Origin: Alkalinema pantanalense
GTDB lineage: Bacteria > Cyanobacteriota > Cyanobacteriia > Leptolyngbyales > Leptolyngbyaceae
Direction of reading: 5' to 3'
NCBI RefSeq assembly: GCF_050753345.1
Contig: NZ_JBLZFX010000005.1
Coordinates: forward strand, 1-64,000
DNA: 64,000 nt
Part shown: positions 1-8,965 of the stretch, piece by piece
Layout of the letters: the number at the start of each line of letters is the position of its first letter
How positions within the stretch are numbered: position 1 is the first letter of the stretch
The notes under the pieces: model-generated
Database searches by the model: none
What the model saw: only the letters and a program-made list of their open reading frames with translations
What the model was told of the DNA's origin: nothing
Translations under genes and position numbers: made by a program

Positions 1-60
1 TTCAAATTTTGTTAAGCGCAATCCAGTCCGATTTGGGTAATGACTGAGCTTAGGGATTTG

Positions 61-128
61 CAAAGAAATAATATCCCCTCTTCATCCCCCCACCCTCCTA
101 CCCTTGTACCCTCCTACCCCCTACCCAA
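61..128. repeat. pyrimidine-rich low-complexity tract
   Basis: A C/T-rich run of degenerate 7-10 base units of the CCCTCCTACC kind lies just beyond the 3' end of the AAA ATPase gene. A similar tract occurs at 63097-63160. No gene or clear hairpin is visible here. It is probably a simple-sequence expansion. Confidence 0.5.
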
Positions 129-155
129 TTGGGATTTTATTTATACGCTGTTCCC

Positions 156-2024
156 TTAGTATGACTCTCCAGATTTTTGGTTGGCTAGCAGCTGATAGGC
201 CATCTCAAAGTCCTCCGGCGTAATCCGAATGGTGCTGGGTTCGGTCTGACCTTGCGCACGATAGCGACGGATGGATTGCAGAGCTGCTTGGTTACTAAGC
301 AGAGCTAAATCGGCCCCATTCCAGCCTTCGGTTTGCACCGCAAGATTGACTAAATCGACAGCTTCCAAGGGGCGATCGGCGTTGTGAACCTGGAGAATGG
401 CCAAGCGACTCGTTTGATCTGGCAAATCGACCTTAATTTGCAGATCCAATCGTCCGGCTCGAAGTAAAGCCGCATCCAAGGCATCGGGACGATTGGTTGC
501 GCCGATGAGTAGCACCGTTCCCGCATCTTGCAAGCCATCTAGCTCTGTCAATAATTGCCCCACAACTCGATCGCTGACGCCGGAATCGCCGTTAAATTTC
601 CCACGGGCTGGAGCCAGAGTGTCAATTTCATCAATAAAGACTACGCAGGGTGCGGCTTGCCGTGCTTTTGTAAATAAATCGCGCACTTCCTGCTCGGCAG
701 CGCCCACCCAACGGCTGAGCAATTCAGGGCCATTGACCGCAATAAAATTCGCCCGCGCTTGGGAGGCAACGGCTTTGGCTAGCAAAGTTTTACCTGTGCC
801 CGGTGGCCCCCACAGTAGCAGCCCGCGTGGAGCCTTGGCCCCCGTTTGTTGATACAGGTCTGGATAGAGCAGAGCGCCTTCCACCGATTCCTGGAGGGTT
901 TTCTTGATTTCCTCAAGTCCCCCGATTTGCTCCCAGGTAACGTTGGGTGCTTCCACCTCCACCGATCGCAGTACCGAGGGCTTAATCTCTTTCAACGCTT
1001 GCAGAAAATCCGTCTGCTCTAGGGTTAATACATCCGGTACAGCAGATTGCAAAGACGGCATTTGGCGACGCAGGGCCAGGTAGGCGGCTTTTTGGCAGAC
1101 GGCCTTTAAATCAGCTCCCACCATGCCGACGCAGAGATCGGAGATCGCGTCTAAATCCACCGATTCCGCTAAGGGCATCGATCGGGTTTGAATGGCCAAA
1201 ATTTCCAGCCTGCCTGCCCGATCGGGGACTCGGTACTGAATTTCTCGATCGAAGCGACCGGGACGCCGCAGGGCCGGATCGAGATGATCGGGACGATTGG
1301 TTGCGGCGAGGACAATGACCCCCGTGGTTGTGGCAAACCCATCCATCAGGGTCAGCAACTGCGCCACCACCCGCTTTTCCACTTCGCCTTCCACTTTGTT
1401 GCGATCGGGGGCGAGGCTGTCAATTTCATCAATAAACACAATGCAGGGCGCTGCTTTGGCCGCTTTTTCAAAGACCGTGCGCAGGCGCGTTTCCGCCTCG
1501 CCGTAGAATTTGCCCATTACCTCCGGCCCTGCGATCGCAATGTAATTGACCCCCAATGCCTCCGCCAGCAAACGAGCGGTCAGGGTTTTACCCGTCCCCG
1601 GTGGCCCCACTAGCAAAACTCCCTTGGGCGGCTCTAGACCCATTTTGGCAAGCAATTCTGGCCGTTTCAGGGGTAATTCCACCAATTCCCGCAGTTCCCG
1701 CAGGGTTTCACCCAGTCCTCCCACATCCTGGAGTGAGGGGGCGGGTTGGGAGGAACTCTCAGCAGGGCGATCGGCAGACGGGGCAGCGGGATTGCTTGGC
1801 GGCGGCGTGATGATCACCACTTCTGGATCGGAACTTGGAGTCGGTGCGTCAGTTTGCAAGCGGCTGACACCAATCCCTGCATTGGATGCAGTGCGGCGGG
1901 GAATACTGCTGAGACGGCGGGAGGAAATTTGCATATCGGTTTTAATTTCGCCGCTGTCGATTTTGTCTTCGAGTGCCTTTGCCAGTTCTAGCAATTGCTC
2001 AAAGCCCTTAAATAAATCGCTCAT
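156..2024 (-). CDS. Cdc48/VAT-like protein with two AAA+ ATPase domains
   Basis: This 622-residue protein carries two tandem AAA modules. Walker A motifs GPPGTGKT lie at about residues 140-147 and 406-413, and each is followed by a FIDEID Walker B (about 196-202 and 463-469). ATNRPD and arginine-finger type segments (LRRPGRFDR, LLRAGRLDL) also follow each one. Family members form hexameric rings that unfold or remodel proteins with ATP. The first 100 residues are not a Cdc48 N domain. They hold a short helical start and then a Pro/Ser-rich, probably disordered linker, so substrate recruitment may differ from archaeal VAT. The ATG at 2024 is the natural start. No operon partner is close: the next gene upstream on the same strand ends at 2163. 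Family assignment is firm; the cellular substrate is unknown. Confidence 0.9.
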   Translation of the reverse strand: MSDLFKGFEQLLELAKALEDKIDSGEIKTDMQISSRRLSSIPRRTASNAGIGVSRLQTDAPTPSSDPEVVIITPPPSNPAAPSADRPAESSSQPAPSLQDVGGLGETLRELRELVELPLKRPELLAKMGLEPPKGVLLVGPPGTGKTLTARLLAEALGVNYIAIAGPEVMGKFYGEAETRLRTVFEKAAKAAPCIVFIDEIDSLAPDRNKVEGEVEKRVVAQLLTLMDGFATTTGVIVLAATNRPDHLDPALRRPGRFDREIQYRVPDRAGRLEILAIQTRSMPLAESVDLDAISDLCVGMVGADLKAVCQKAAYLALRRQMPSLQSAVPDVLTLEQTDFLQALKEIKPSVLRSVEVEAPNVTWEQIGGLEEIKKTLQESVEGALLYPDLYQQTGAKAPRGLLLWGPPGTGKTLLAKAVASQARANFIAVNGPELLSRWVGAAEQEVRDLFTKARQAAPCVVFIDEIDTLAPARGKFNGDSGVSDRVVGQLLTELDGLQDAGTVLLIGATNRPDALDAALLRAGRLDLQIKVDLPDQTSRLAILQVHNADRPLEAVDLVNLAVQTEGWNGADLALLSNQAALQSIRRYRAQGQTEPSTIRITPEDFEMAYQLLANQKSGESY

Positions 2025-2162
2025 GCCGATCCCCCGACCCTGCTAGTAGGACTGTTGATTAGAACATTCGGTTCTAGGGTGCCCAGTTCGATTGCGGCAA
2101 TCGATCGTATGACGCAAGAGTTACCCGATCGAAAAATACCAACAGTCCTACATCACATGATT

Positions 2163-3332
2163 CTACTCAAGGGTTTGGTGAGGCGAGGATTTTGCCTCAT
2201 TAGCCAAGGCGCTGTTTGCGAGATTGTTCGTCGTTGCAGTGATAGGCTTCTTGGCGATCCAATACTTACTCATAAAGTGGACTTGTTCAGTAATGTCTAC
2301 AAATCCGGCATTGCTTAAGCGATCGCTGAGATCATCCTGAATATAGTTCCGGTAGAACGGCTCATGGAAATTCTCTGCGAAATTCTCCATTACAGGAACT
2401 AATTCTGGAGAATCACTCATTTGAATGGAATCGCAAATGATAAAATGTCCACCGGGTTTAACTACTCGGAAACATTGTTCAATTACTTTCTGGCGCACTG
2501 GTGCAGGCAATTCATGGAAAAGAAATACACAGGTAACGGCATGGAAGTAATTCTCCACGTAGGGCAATTCTTCCGCATTTCCTTGCATTAGTTGCGGCAG
2601 TTCCCCTGGCAATTCTGACAGCAATTGGTTGGCCTTGCGAAGATAGGCCGGAGACAGATCGGTGCCGTGGAGGGAAGCCTGGGGTAGCATCCCCCGGATC
2701 ATACGCAATGTCCGTCCTGTGCCACAGGCCACATCAAGGATATTGACTGCCTTGGGTGCAACTTCGCTGAAAGATTGCAAACTTCTGCGTAACGGTGCAA
2801 GAATCCGGCGACGCATGGCATCGGCAGAACCGTTAAACAGGAGTTCGACTTGTAGATCGTAAACATTGGCGGAAAAATCGCTGAAATAACCATCGGTTTG
2901 ATGATGGAAATTGCGTACGTAGTACTGGGGATAACCGCTGGTATCAACGCTGGGTGAAAAGTCTTGAAACTGCTGTTGGTTGGCGCGATTCCAAATTTGT
3001 ACCGAATCTAGACACACTATCGGGTAGAAACGCAAAAAATCACCCCAGGGATGATCGAACAGGAGCTCCTTGGGATAAATGCCCTGCTCCGCATCCTGCC
3101 AGTCGATCGCCTGCAATTGGTCAACCCGTTGCTTGATCTTGGCAAATAACGCCGGGCTGAGGGGTTTGGCGGCGGAGTCCCGACGGGGGGCAATGATTCC
3201 CATCGGCGCGATCGCGCTTAAAACTCGAGAACTGAGCGTTTTGTGGGTTAGTCCAAACACGCTTTTCGTCTGTTGCAGTGCTTGGTAAGCCAGTTTGGTT
3301 AGGGGATCAGACAGGGTTGAAGGGTCGGACAT
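2163..3332 (-). CDS. class I SAM-dependent methyltransferase
   Basis: The protein has 389 residues. The C-terminal half holds a Rossmann methyltransferase fold: the glycine-rich SAM motif ILDVACGTGRTLRMI lies near residue 198, and acidic motif II (HGTDLSPAYL) and a post-motif VVKPGGHFIICDS follow. This is the pattern of UbiE/ArsM-like enzymes. The N-terminal 150 residues precede the SAM domain and resemble no domain I can name. Substrate is not determinable from sequence. The gene stands alone, about 130 nt from both neighbours on the same strand. The last roughly 25 residues are Asn/Ala/Ser-rich and may be a loose tail. Confidence 0.85.
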   Translation of the reverse strand: MSDPSTLSDPLTKLAYQALQQTKSVFGLTHKTLSSRVLSAIAPMGIIAPRRDSAAKPLSPALFAKIKQRVDQLQAIDWQDAEQGIYPKELLFDHPWGDFLRFYPIVCLDSVQIWNRANQQQFQDFSPSVDTSGYPQYYVRNFHHQTDGYFSDFSANVYDLQVELLFNGSADAMRRRILAPLRRSLQSFSEVAPKAVNILDVACGTGRTLRMIRGMLPQASLHGTDLSPAYLRKANQLLSELPGELPQLMQGNAEELPYVENYFHAVTCVFLFHELPAPVRQKVIEQCFRVVKPGGHFIICDSIQMSDSPELVPVMENFAENFHEPFYRNYIQDDLSDRLSNAGFVDITEQVHFMSKYWIAKKPITATTNNLANSALANEAKSSPHQTLE

Positions 3333-3463
3333 GGTTCACTAGCGCGATAGATCGCAATCAACTGTTACCTAGCGTAACGGATCTTTATAATCTATTGCAA
3401 AGGGTAGGGGGATTAAGTGCTGAAAATGTTTCCAGGTGCTAACTTTAGCCTCTCATTTAAGTG

Positions 3464-4420
3464 CTATTGATGCTCATAAATTTCGTAGGCTTCCACAATC
3501 CGTTGAACTAGGGGATGGCGAATCACATCGGCTTTAGAGAAATAGCAAAATTCGATGCCTTCCACCGATCGCAGAATTTTCTCCGCAATTTGCAGCCCCG
3601 ATGCCTGATTCGGCGGGAGGTCGGTTTGAGTTAAATCCCCCGTAACTACCATCTTGGACTTGAAGCCTAAACGGGTCAATAGCATTTTCATTTGCGCAGG
3701 GGTTGTATTTTGCGCCTCATCCACAATCACAAAGGCATTGCTCAATGTGCGGCCCCGCATGTAAGCGATCGGCGCAATTTCGATCACCTGCCGTTCCATC
3801 AAGTTCGTAATTTTCTCAGGATCGACAAATTCGTAGAGCGCATCGTAGAGGGGACGCAGATAGGGATTGACCTTTTGCTGCAAGTCTCCGGGCAGGAAGC
3901 CCAACTTCTCTCCTGCCTCCACCGCAGGTCGCGTCAAAATCAACCGTTCATACTCATTATTCAGCAATGCCTGGATTGCCAAAACCGCCGCTAGATAGGT
4001 CTTTCCGGTACCTGCTGGCCCAATGCCAAAGGTCAAACTGTGCTTGCGCACCGCTTCCACATATTGGCGTTGCTTAAAGGTTTTGGCCCGAATCACATCT
4101 CCCCGGCGATTGCGGGCTAACCCGTCGGCTTGGATCGCTTGAAAGGTTTCTTCTTGGTGGGTATCCAGAGCATGGATGGCCGTTTTAATATCCACTTCCG
4201 AAATCGGTTGTCCTGTCTTCCAGCCGAATTCCAATGCGCTCAAAATTTTCTGAACCCGTGTAATTTGACTGGCCGTCCCAGAAATCATGACTTCCTGACC
4301 TCGTAGAACCAGGCTTGCACCCGTCTGCCGTCCAATCAGTTTGAGATTACTCTCTTGATCACCCGCCAGGGCGATCGCACTTTCGATACTGGGCAAAGGA
4401 AAAGTCAAGATTTCGGGCAT
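3464..4420 (-). CDS. PhoH-family ATPase
   Basis: PhoH-like P-loop ATPase. With the ATG at 4420 (MPEILTFPL) the protein has 318 residues, the usual length. The frame stays open to a TTG at 4495, but that extension is Pro/Ser-rich and overlaps a short tandem repeat, so 4420 is preferred. An N-terminal KH-like segment (LIGRQTGASLVLRGQEVMISG) is followed by TFGIGPAGTGKTYLA (Walker A) and FVIVDEAQN (Walker B). The LTRLGFKSKMVVTGDLTQTDLP segment is a hallmark of the family. PhoH proteins are linked to RNA metabolism and ribosome maturation, and their exact reaction is not settled. Its placement downstream of rpsU fits a translation context, though a terminator separates the two. Confidence 0.9.
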   Translation of the reverse strand: MPEILTFPLPSIESAIALAGDQESNLKLIGRQTGASLVLRGQEVMISGTASQITRVQKILSALEFGWKTGQPISEVDIKTAIHALDTHQEETFQAIQADGLARNRRGDVIRAKTFKQRQYVEAVRKHSLTFGIGPAGTGKTYLAAVLAIQALLNNEYERLILTRPAVEAGEKLGFLPGDLQQKVNPYLRPLYDALYEFVDPEKITNLMERQVIEIAPIAYMRGRTLSNAFVIVDEAQNTTPAQMKMLLTRLGFKSKMVVTGDLTQTDLPPNQASGLQIAEKILRSVEGIEFCYFSKADVIRHPLVQRIVEAYEIYEHQ

Positions 4421-4563
4421 AGGATCAGGGATTGATATGGTGGGAGTAGAGAACGGTGGGAGTGAAGAATGGTGGGGCAACGTTTCTGTGAGCAACGTTT
4501 CTGTGAACGCAGCTTGACCCTAGGGCGTAATCAAGCCTGTAGGTTTTAAGAAAAGGATCAAGT

Positions 4564-4600
4564 AAAAAACACCCGAAGTTGAATCTTCTGGGTGTCTTTT
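4564..4600. terminator. intrinsic terminator downstream of rpsU
   Basis: The hairpin arms ACACCCGAAG (4569-4578) and CTTCTGGGTGT (4585-4595) pair. An A-run on one side and a T-run on the other let it act in both directions. It lies between rpsU and phoH on the minus strand, so most rpsU transcripts should stop here. Confidence 0.75.
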
Positions 4601-4662
4601 CATCTTATGCAATTTCAATCCAAGCTGGAGTTGGTAAATCACAAAGCACGCTAGAGATGACT

Positions 4663-4836
4663 CTAGGGACGATGCTTACGGGAGGCTTCCAACTTGCGCT
4701 TGCGACGGAGGCTAGGCTTCTCGTAGCGCTCACGGCGCTTAACCTCAGACAAAATGCCAGCTCGTTGAATTTTTTTCTTAAAGCGGCGCAGAGCAGATTC
4801 GATGGACTCGTTTTCACCTAAACGAATTTCAGCCAT
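4663..4836 (-). CDS. rpsU: 30S ribosomal protein bS21
   Basis: A 57-residue, strongly basic protein begins MAEIRLGENESIESALRRF and ends SLRRKRKLEASRKHRP, which is the bS21 pattern. bS21 sits on the small-subunit platform near the anti-Shine-Dalgarno helix and helps initiation. A perfect GGAGGTGA ribosome-binding site precedes the ATG at 4836. The gene is followed by a strong terminator at 4564-4600. The 200-nt region upstream (4837-5034) is A+T-rich and probably holds its promoter, although no exact -35/-10 pair stands out. Identification is firm. Confidence 0.96.
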   Translation of the reverse strand: MAEIRLGENESIESALRRFKKKIQRAGILSEVKRRERYEKPSLRRKRKLEASRKHRP

Positions 4837-5034
4837 ACTGTTTCACCTCCTTAAAGTCTTTCAAAGAAAAACCATGACTAGCTAAGCAAAACGGTTTCAG
4901 ACCAATTAAAAATTCAAAATGAAAAATTGAAACTTGATCACTTTACGAGCGCATCTGTTGCAATTTTTAACATTAAGATGGAACTGAAATTTGTTTGTCA
5001 ACCTAACTGACCCGCATCTCAAGGCCGGTCAGTA

Positions 5035-5388
5035 TCATGACTTGTCCCGGTAAGGCTTTGAAGAACGTCGTTGAGGCATCGATCGCTCATTTTCCTGAGG
5101 CTGTCCGCCATAGACTTCAAACCGAATCGTTTGGTTCGCGGCTTGGGCAATGCCGTCCAATACCTTTCGAATGGCTTGCACATTGCGCCCCCCTCGACCA
5201 AATGCCCGCCCCCGATCGTCTTCATGGAAGGCAACTCGAATCCACACCCTGGCCTTGGCCGCAGACACCTCACAGTCAACCCGAAGTAAATCAGGATGAT
5301 CCAAAAACGGTCTCAACAGAAACCGAGTGAGTTCTGCATAATCCGGCGTAAGGGATGGGGGTTGAGGAAGCGTAGCAGCCTGTGCCAT
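5035..5388 (-). CDS. khpA: KH-domain RNA-binding protein (KhpA type)
   Basis: This 117-residue protein has a single KH domain. The RNA-binding GxxG loop is the GRGGRNVQAIRKVLDGIA segment. The preceding sequence (LTRFLLRPFLDHPDLLRVDCEV) matches the short bacterial KhpA family formerly called YlqC. KhpA acts with KhpB as a post-transcriptional RNA-binding factor. The C-terminus is a basic, Gln/Arg-rich tail that extends beyond the compact domain. The ATG at 5388 is preferred over the TTG one codon upstream. The gene follows rpsP by 43 nt on the same strand, within the ffh-rpsP-khpA order common in bacteria, so cotranscription is likely. Confidence 0.88.
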   Translation of the reverse strand: MAQAATLPQPPSLTPDYAELTRFLLRPFLDHPDLLRVDCEVSAAKARVWIRVAFHEDDRGRAFGRGGRNVQAIRKVLDGIAQAANQTIRFEVYGGQPQENERSMPQRRSSKPYRDKS

Positions 5389-5431
5389 CAAGATAATCCG
5401 GTGACTAGGTAATTCGGTGACAGCGATGGGG

Positions 5432-5671
5432 TTACTTACTCAAAAGATTCGCTTTAGTCAGGATGCTCCGCACGGTATCCGTGGGTTGTACCCCTTTCTT
5501 CAACCAATCGGCAATGGCTTCTTCATTTAGCCGGGTTTCGTTGGCACGGGGATCATGGAAACCCACTTCAGCAATGGGGCGGCCATCCCGTCGGGAGGTG
5601 CTGGGGGCAACAACGATACGATAGCTAGCCCCACGCTTCTTACCAAAGCGCTTTAATCGCAGTTTGAGCAT
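5432..5671 (-). CDS. rpsP: 30S ribosomal protein bS16
   Basis: The 79-residue product begins MLKLRLKRFGKKRGASYRIV and contains the bS16 signature RRDGRPIAEVGFHDPR. bS16 is an early-assembling small-subunit protein. An in-frame start at 5713 would add 14 non-family residues, so the ATG at 5671 is used. It lies between ffh (290 nt upstream) and khpA (43 nt downstream), as in many bacteria. The long spacer from ffh may contain its own promoter. Confidence 0.96.
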   Translation of the reverse strand: MLKLRLKRFGKKRGASYRIVVAPSTSRRDGRPIAEVGFHDPRANETRLNEEAIADWLKKGVQPTDTVRSILTKANLLSK

Positions 5672-5960
5672 GTCTAGAAAAGTTGACTCCTGTGATGGTT
5701 CATCGAAAAACAAGCAATCAGCGAAGAATCGAGCAAACCCAATCGATCGCCGGATTCAACATCAACAGCTCGTAGGGAATAGCTCATCGCCAGTCTATGA
5801 TTCTAGACCATTCCCGAACATTCGTCACGGGGGGAAAGCAGTTCCGATCGGGGCGGGAGGATGAAAGCCCCTAGACAAAGGGATGTTGAATCAAGACCAT
5901 CGGCTGCTTGCAGAGCTGTTATGGGGTTGTCAGCGTCACAAACGGTGCTGACGGGACAAA

Positions 5961-7424
5961 TTACAACGTCCCAAAGCCTTTTTTCTTCTTGTCCTTTTTG
6001 GACTTCTTGGGTTGCTGGTAGCCGCCCTGGTAACCTCGGAAACCAGGTTGGGGCCGATAGGGATTCCCCGTGGGCATTCCCCCCGTCATCCCTGGCATCC
6101 CCATACCGGGAAATCCGCCCATCCCAGGCCGGCCCATTTGTTGCATCAAGGCCCGCATTTTCTGGAAGTTAGTCACCAGTTCTGAAACATCTTTTTCCGT
6201 ATGGCCGGAGCCCTTGGCAATGCGTTTGCGGCGGCTGGGGTTGTTGGCAAGGAGATCGGGATCGCGCCGTTCCGCTAAGGTCATGGAGCCGATCATGGCT
6301 TCGGCCTTCTTCAGTTGCTGTTCGCCCTGGCGCAGTTGGTCTTCGTTGACCATTTTGTTCAGCCCAGGGATCAGCTTCATGACGCCCCCAAGGGAACCCA
6401 TGTTTTTCAACAACCGGGTTTGCTTGAGGAAGTCGCTAAAGTCGAATTTGGCTTCGAGGATTTTTTCCTGGAGTTTTTCCGCTTCGGAGAGATCAATTTC
6501 TTCCCGTGCCTTTTCCACCAGGGTCAGGACGTCACCCATACCTAGGATCCGAGATGCCATACGATCGGGGTAGAAGGGTTGGAGGGCTTCCACCTTTTCG
6601 CCGACACCAATAAATTTGATCGGTTGGCCGGAAATCCGCCGCACGGATAGGGCTGCCCCCCCGCGCGTATCCCCATCCATTTTGGTCAGGATGGCCCCGG
6701 TGACGCCGATCTGATCATGGAAGGATTTGGTCAAACTGGCGGCTTCTTGCCCCGTCATAGCATCGACCACTAGCAGCACTTCATGGGGCTGAACCGTGGC
6801 TTTAATTTGGGCCAGTTCGCCCATGAGGGTTTCATCAATCTGTAACCGGCCCGCCGTGTCAATAATCACGGTGTCAATGCCGTCGGCCTTGGCTTTTTCC
6901 ACCCCTTGGCGGGCAATTTCTACAGGGTTGGCGTCCGTCCCCAGTTCAAAGACTGGCACGCTGATTTGTTTCCCCAAGGCTTTCAACTGGTCGATCGCCG
7001 CTGGTCGGTAGATATCGGTGGCGACCAGTAGGCAACTGCGATCTTCCTTGCGCAGATGCAGGGCTAACTTGGCTGTTGCGGTGGTTTTCCCCGTTCCTTG
7101 TAGTCCCGCCATGAGGACGATCGTCGGTTTGTTCTCTGCTTCGGCTAGGGGAACATTTGCTTCGCCCATGACCGCCAGCAGCTCGTTATAGACAATTTCA
7201 ATAAACTGCTGGTCAGGTCGTACTCCCGTGATGACTTCTGCACCCAGGGCTTTTTCTTCCACTTCGGCGACGAAGTCTTTGATGACTTGCAGGTTGACAT
7301 CCGCTTCTAGCAGTGCCCGTCGCACTTCCCGAAGCGCGTCTTTAATGTTGGACTCGGAAATTTTGTCTTGGCCTCGGAGTTTTCTCCAAGCTTCTTCCAA
7401 GCGATCGGAAAGTGCATCAAACAT
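5961..7424 (-). CDS. ffh: signal recognition particle protein Ffh (SRP54)
   Basis: The 487-residue GTPase has an N domain (MFDALSDRLEEAWRKLRG), a G domain and a C-terminal M domain. GLQGTGKTT (about 108-115) is G1, DTAGRLQ is G3 and TKMDGDTRGG is G4. The M domain contains the RRDPDLLANNPSRRKRIAKGSG segment that binds the SRP RNA, then a long Gly/Met/Pro-rich tail ending in a Lys cluster. With the SRP RNA and FtsY it delivers nascent membrane proteins, including thylakoid proteins, to the translocon. It is the first gene of the ffh-rpsP-khpA cluster. A 17-bp tandem repeat sits immediately before its start. Confidence 0.97.
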   Translation of the reverse strand: MFDALSDRLEEAWRKLRGQDKISESNIKDALREVRRALLEADVNLQVIKDFVAEVEEKALGAEVITGVRPDQQFIEIVYNELLAVMGEANVPLAEAENKPTIVLMAGLQGTGKTTATAKLALHLRKEDRSCLLVATDIYRPAAIDQLKALGKQISVPVFELGTDANPVEIARQGVEKAKADGIDTVIIDTAGRLQIDETLMGELAQIKATVQPHEVLLVVDAMTGQEAASLTKSFHDQIGVTGAILTKMDGDTRGGAALSVRRISGQPIKFIGVGEKVEALQPFYPDRMASRILGMGDVLTLVEKAREEIDLSEAEKLQEKILEAKFDFSDFLKQTRLLKNMGSLGGVMKLIPGLNKMVNEDQLRQGEQQLKKAEAMIGSMTLAERRDPDLLANNPSRRKRIAKGSGHTEKDVSELVTNFQKMRALMQQMGRPGMGGFPGMGMPGMTGGMPTGNPYRPQPGFRGYQGGYQQPKKSKKDKKKKGFGTL

Positions 7425-7433
7425 AATGGTGTT

Positions 7434-7484
7434 TTGGATCTAGGGGTGTCTTGGATCTAGGAGTGTCTTGGATCTAGGAATGGG
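7434..7484. repeat. three tandem copies of a 17-bp unit before ffh
   Basis: The unit TTGGATCTAGGGGTGTC occurs at 7434-7450, at 7451-7467 with one change, and again with more changes at 7468-7484. It starts 9 bp before the ffh start codon and so lies in the ffh leader. Confidence 0.85.
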
Positions 7485-7675
7485 ATCTACAAATACAAAT
7501 GGGAGCCTGGTGATCGCATAGTTCGGTGGGGTGCGCTGGGACCGGTGGATGGCCCGATCGTCGAGCAAACATCGCGATCGAACACCACGAACCCGGATCG
7601 CAAACCGGAATTTCCGAAGGTATAACAACCGATCGGCTAATACTCCAGGGTACACTGGGCACGAAACGTCTTTCA

Positions 7676-8884
7676 ATGGTTCCTATGGTGCGCGAGGTCA
7701 TTGCCCGAATTCAAGCCTTCAACCAGGGACGGATTCCCGAACTCGTCCAGCGCAAGTATGCCGCGATGGCAAATGATGCCTTTGCCTTTTTACGGGGGAC
7801 TTGTCATCTGTTTTACGAGGATTTAGCTACCACTACGGAACTGAACCAATCTCCCACGGTTTGGATCTGCGGGGATCTGCATCTTCAGAACTTTGGTAGT
7901 TTTAAGGGCGACGATCGTCTGGTTTACTTTGACATCAATGACTTTGATGAGGCCCTCCTGGCACCCTGTACCTGGGATTTGATTCGCTTTCTCACGAGTA
8001 TTCGTGTGGGGAGTCATCTTTTAGGGCTTGATGAGACATGCATTGATCTCCTATGTCAGGAATTTCTCACAGCCTATACTGCTGCAATTGCCGGAGGGAA
8101 AGCCCGTACAATCCACCGTGAAACTGCAACGGGATTAGTGGATGACCTATTACAAAGCTTGAGAAAACGTAAGCGGGCCGATTTTCTCAAGGATCGCATC
8201 CAAAAAGGCAAAACCCTGCGGCTCATCCCTGACAAAGTAACGCCAGCTTCCCCTGAAAACTACGATCGGATCCGAGCTTTGCTTCACGCTTGGGCGGTCA
8301 CCCAACCAAATCCAGAATTTTTTGACGTGCTGGATGTGGCCCATCGCATTGCAGGTAATGGCAGTTTAGGGGTGGAGCGGTACATCATTCTAGTGGCAGG
8401 GCAAGGCGAATCTAGCAGCCGCTATCTGTTAGATCTGAAAGCGGCAAGATCATCGAGCTTGCAACCCTATGTGACCCGTCTTCAGCCCCGCTGGGTCAAC
8501 GAAGCGACCCGAATTGTTGAGATTCAAACCCGTTTTCAGGAATCTCCCCCGGCTCTGCTCACGGCTCTTCACGATGATGCACAATCCTATACCCTGCGAG
8601 AATTGCAACCGACTGCGGACAAGGTTGATCTGGCGGCCAGTCAAGGCAAATTTAAAAAATTGTCTAAGGTGACTGGGACGATGGCGGAAGTCACTGCTTG
8701 GGGTCAACTGCGCAGTGGGGGTCGCCAGGGCAGCGCGATCGCCGATGATTTGATTCAATTCGCCCAATCGGCGGCTGACTGGCAGCCCCTAGTGTTGAAC
8801 TATGCTGCGCAGTACGCTAACCAAGTTGAGCAGGATTACGTAGTTTTTCGCGACGGTTATGCCTCTGGATGCTTAGCAAGATAG
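7676..8884 (+). CDS. DUF2252 family protein
   Basis: The protein has about 402 residues from the ATG at 7676. An in-frame GTG at 7526 would add 50 residues that do not resemble the family. DUF2252 motifs are visible: AFAFLRGTCHLFYEDL, WICGDLHLQNFGSF and FDINDFDEALLAPCTWDLIRFLTS. The HLQNFGSF and DINDFDE segments resemble the catalytic HxDxxxxN and DxD elements of the protein kinase/aminoglycoside phosphotransferase fold, so a phosphotransferase-like activity is plausible. No substrate has been established that I know of. The gene stands alone and divergent from ffh, with 250 bp between the starts. Confidence 0.82.
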   Translation: MVPMVREVIARIQAFNQGRIPELVQRKYAAMANDAFAFLRGTCHLFYEDLATTTELNQSPTVWICGDLHLQNFGSFKGDDRLVYFDINDFDEALLAPCTWDLIRFLTSIRVGSHLLGLDETCIDLLCQEFLTAYTAAIAGGKARTIHRETATGLVDDLLQSLRKRKRADFLKDRIQKGKTLRLIPDKVTPASPENYDRIRALLHAWAVTQPNPEFFDVLDVAHRIAGNGSLGVERYIILVAGQGESSSRYLLDLKAARSSSLQPYVTRLQPRWVNEATRIVEIQTRFQESPPALLTALHDDAQSYTLRELQPTADKVDLAASQGKFKKLSKVTGTMAEVTAWGQLRSGGRQGSAIADDLIQFAQSAADWQPLVLNYAAQYANQVEQDYVVFRDGYASGCLAR

Positions 8885-8965
8885 GCAAATCTACGGTTCT
8901 GTCCCCCTACCAGGGTTCGGACAATGGAGACAAGGTAAAGAAACTTAACATTAATTTCATCTGCC

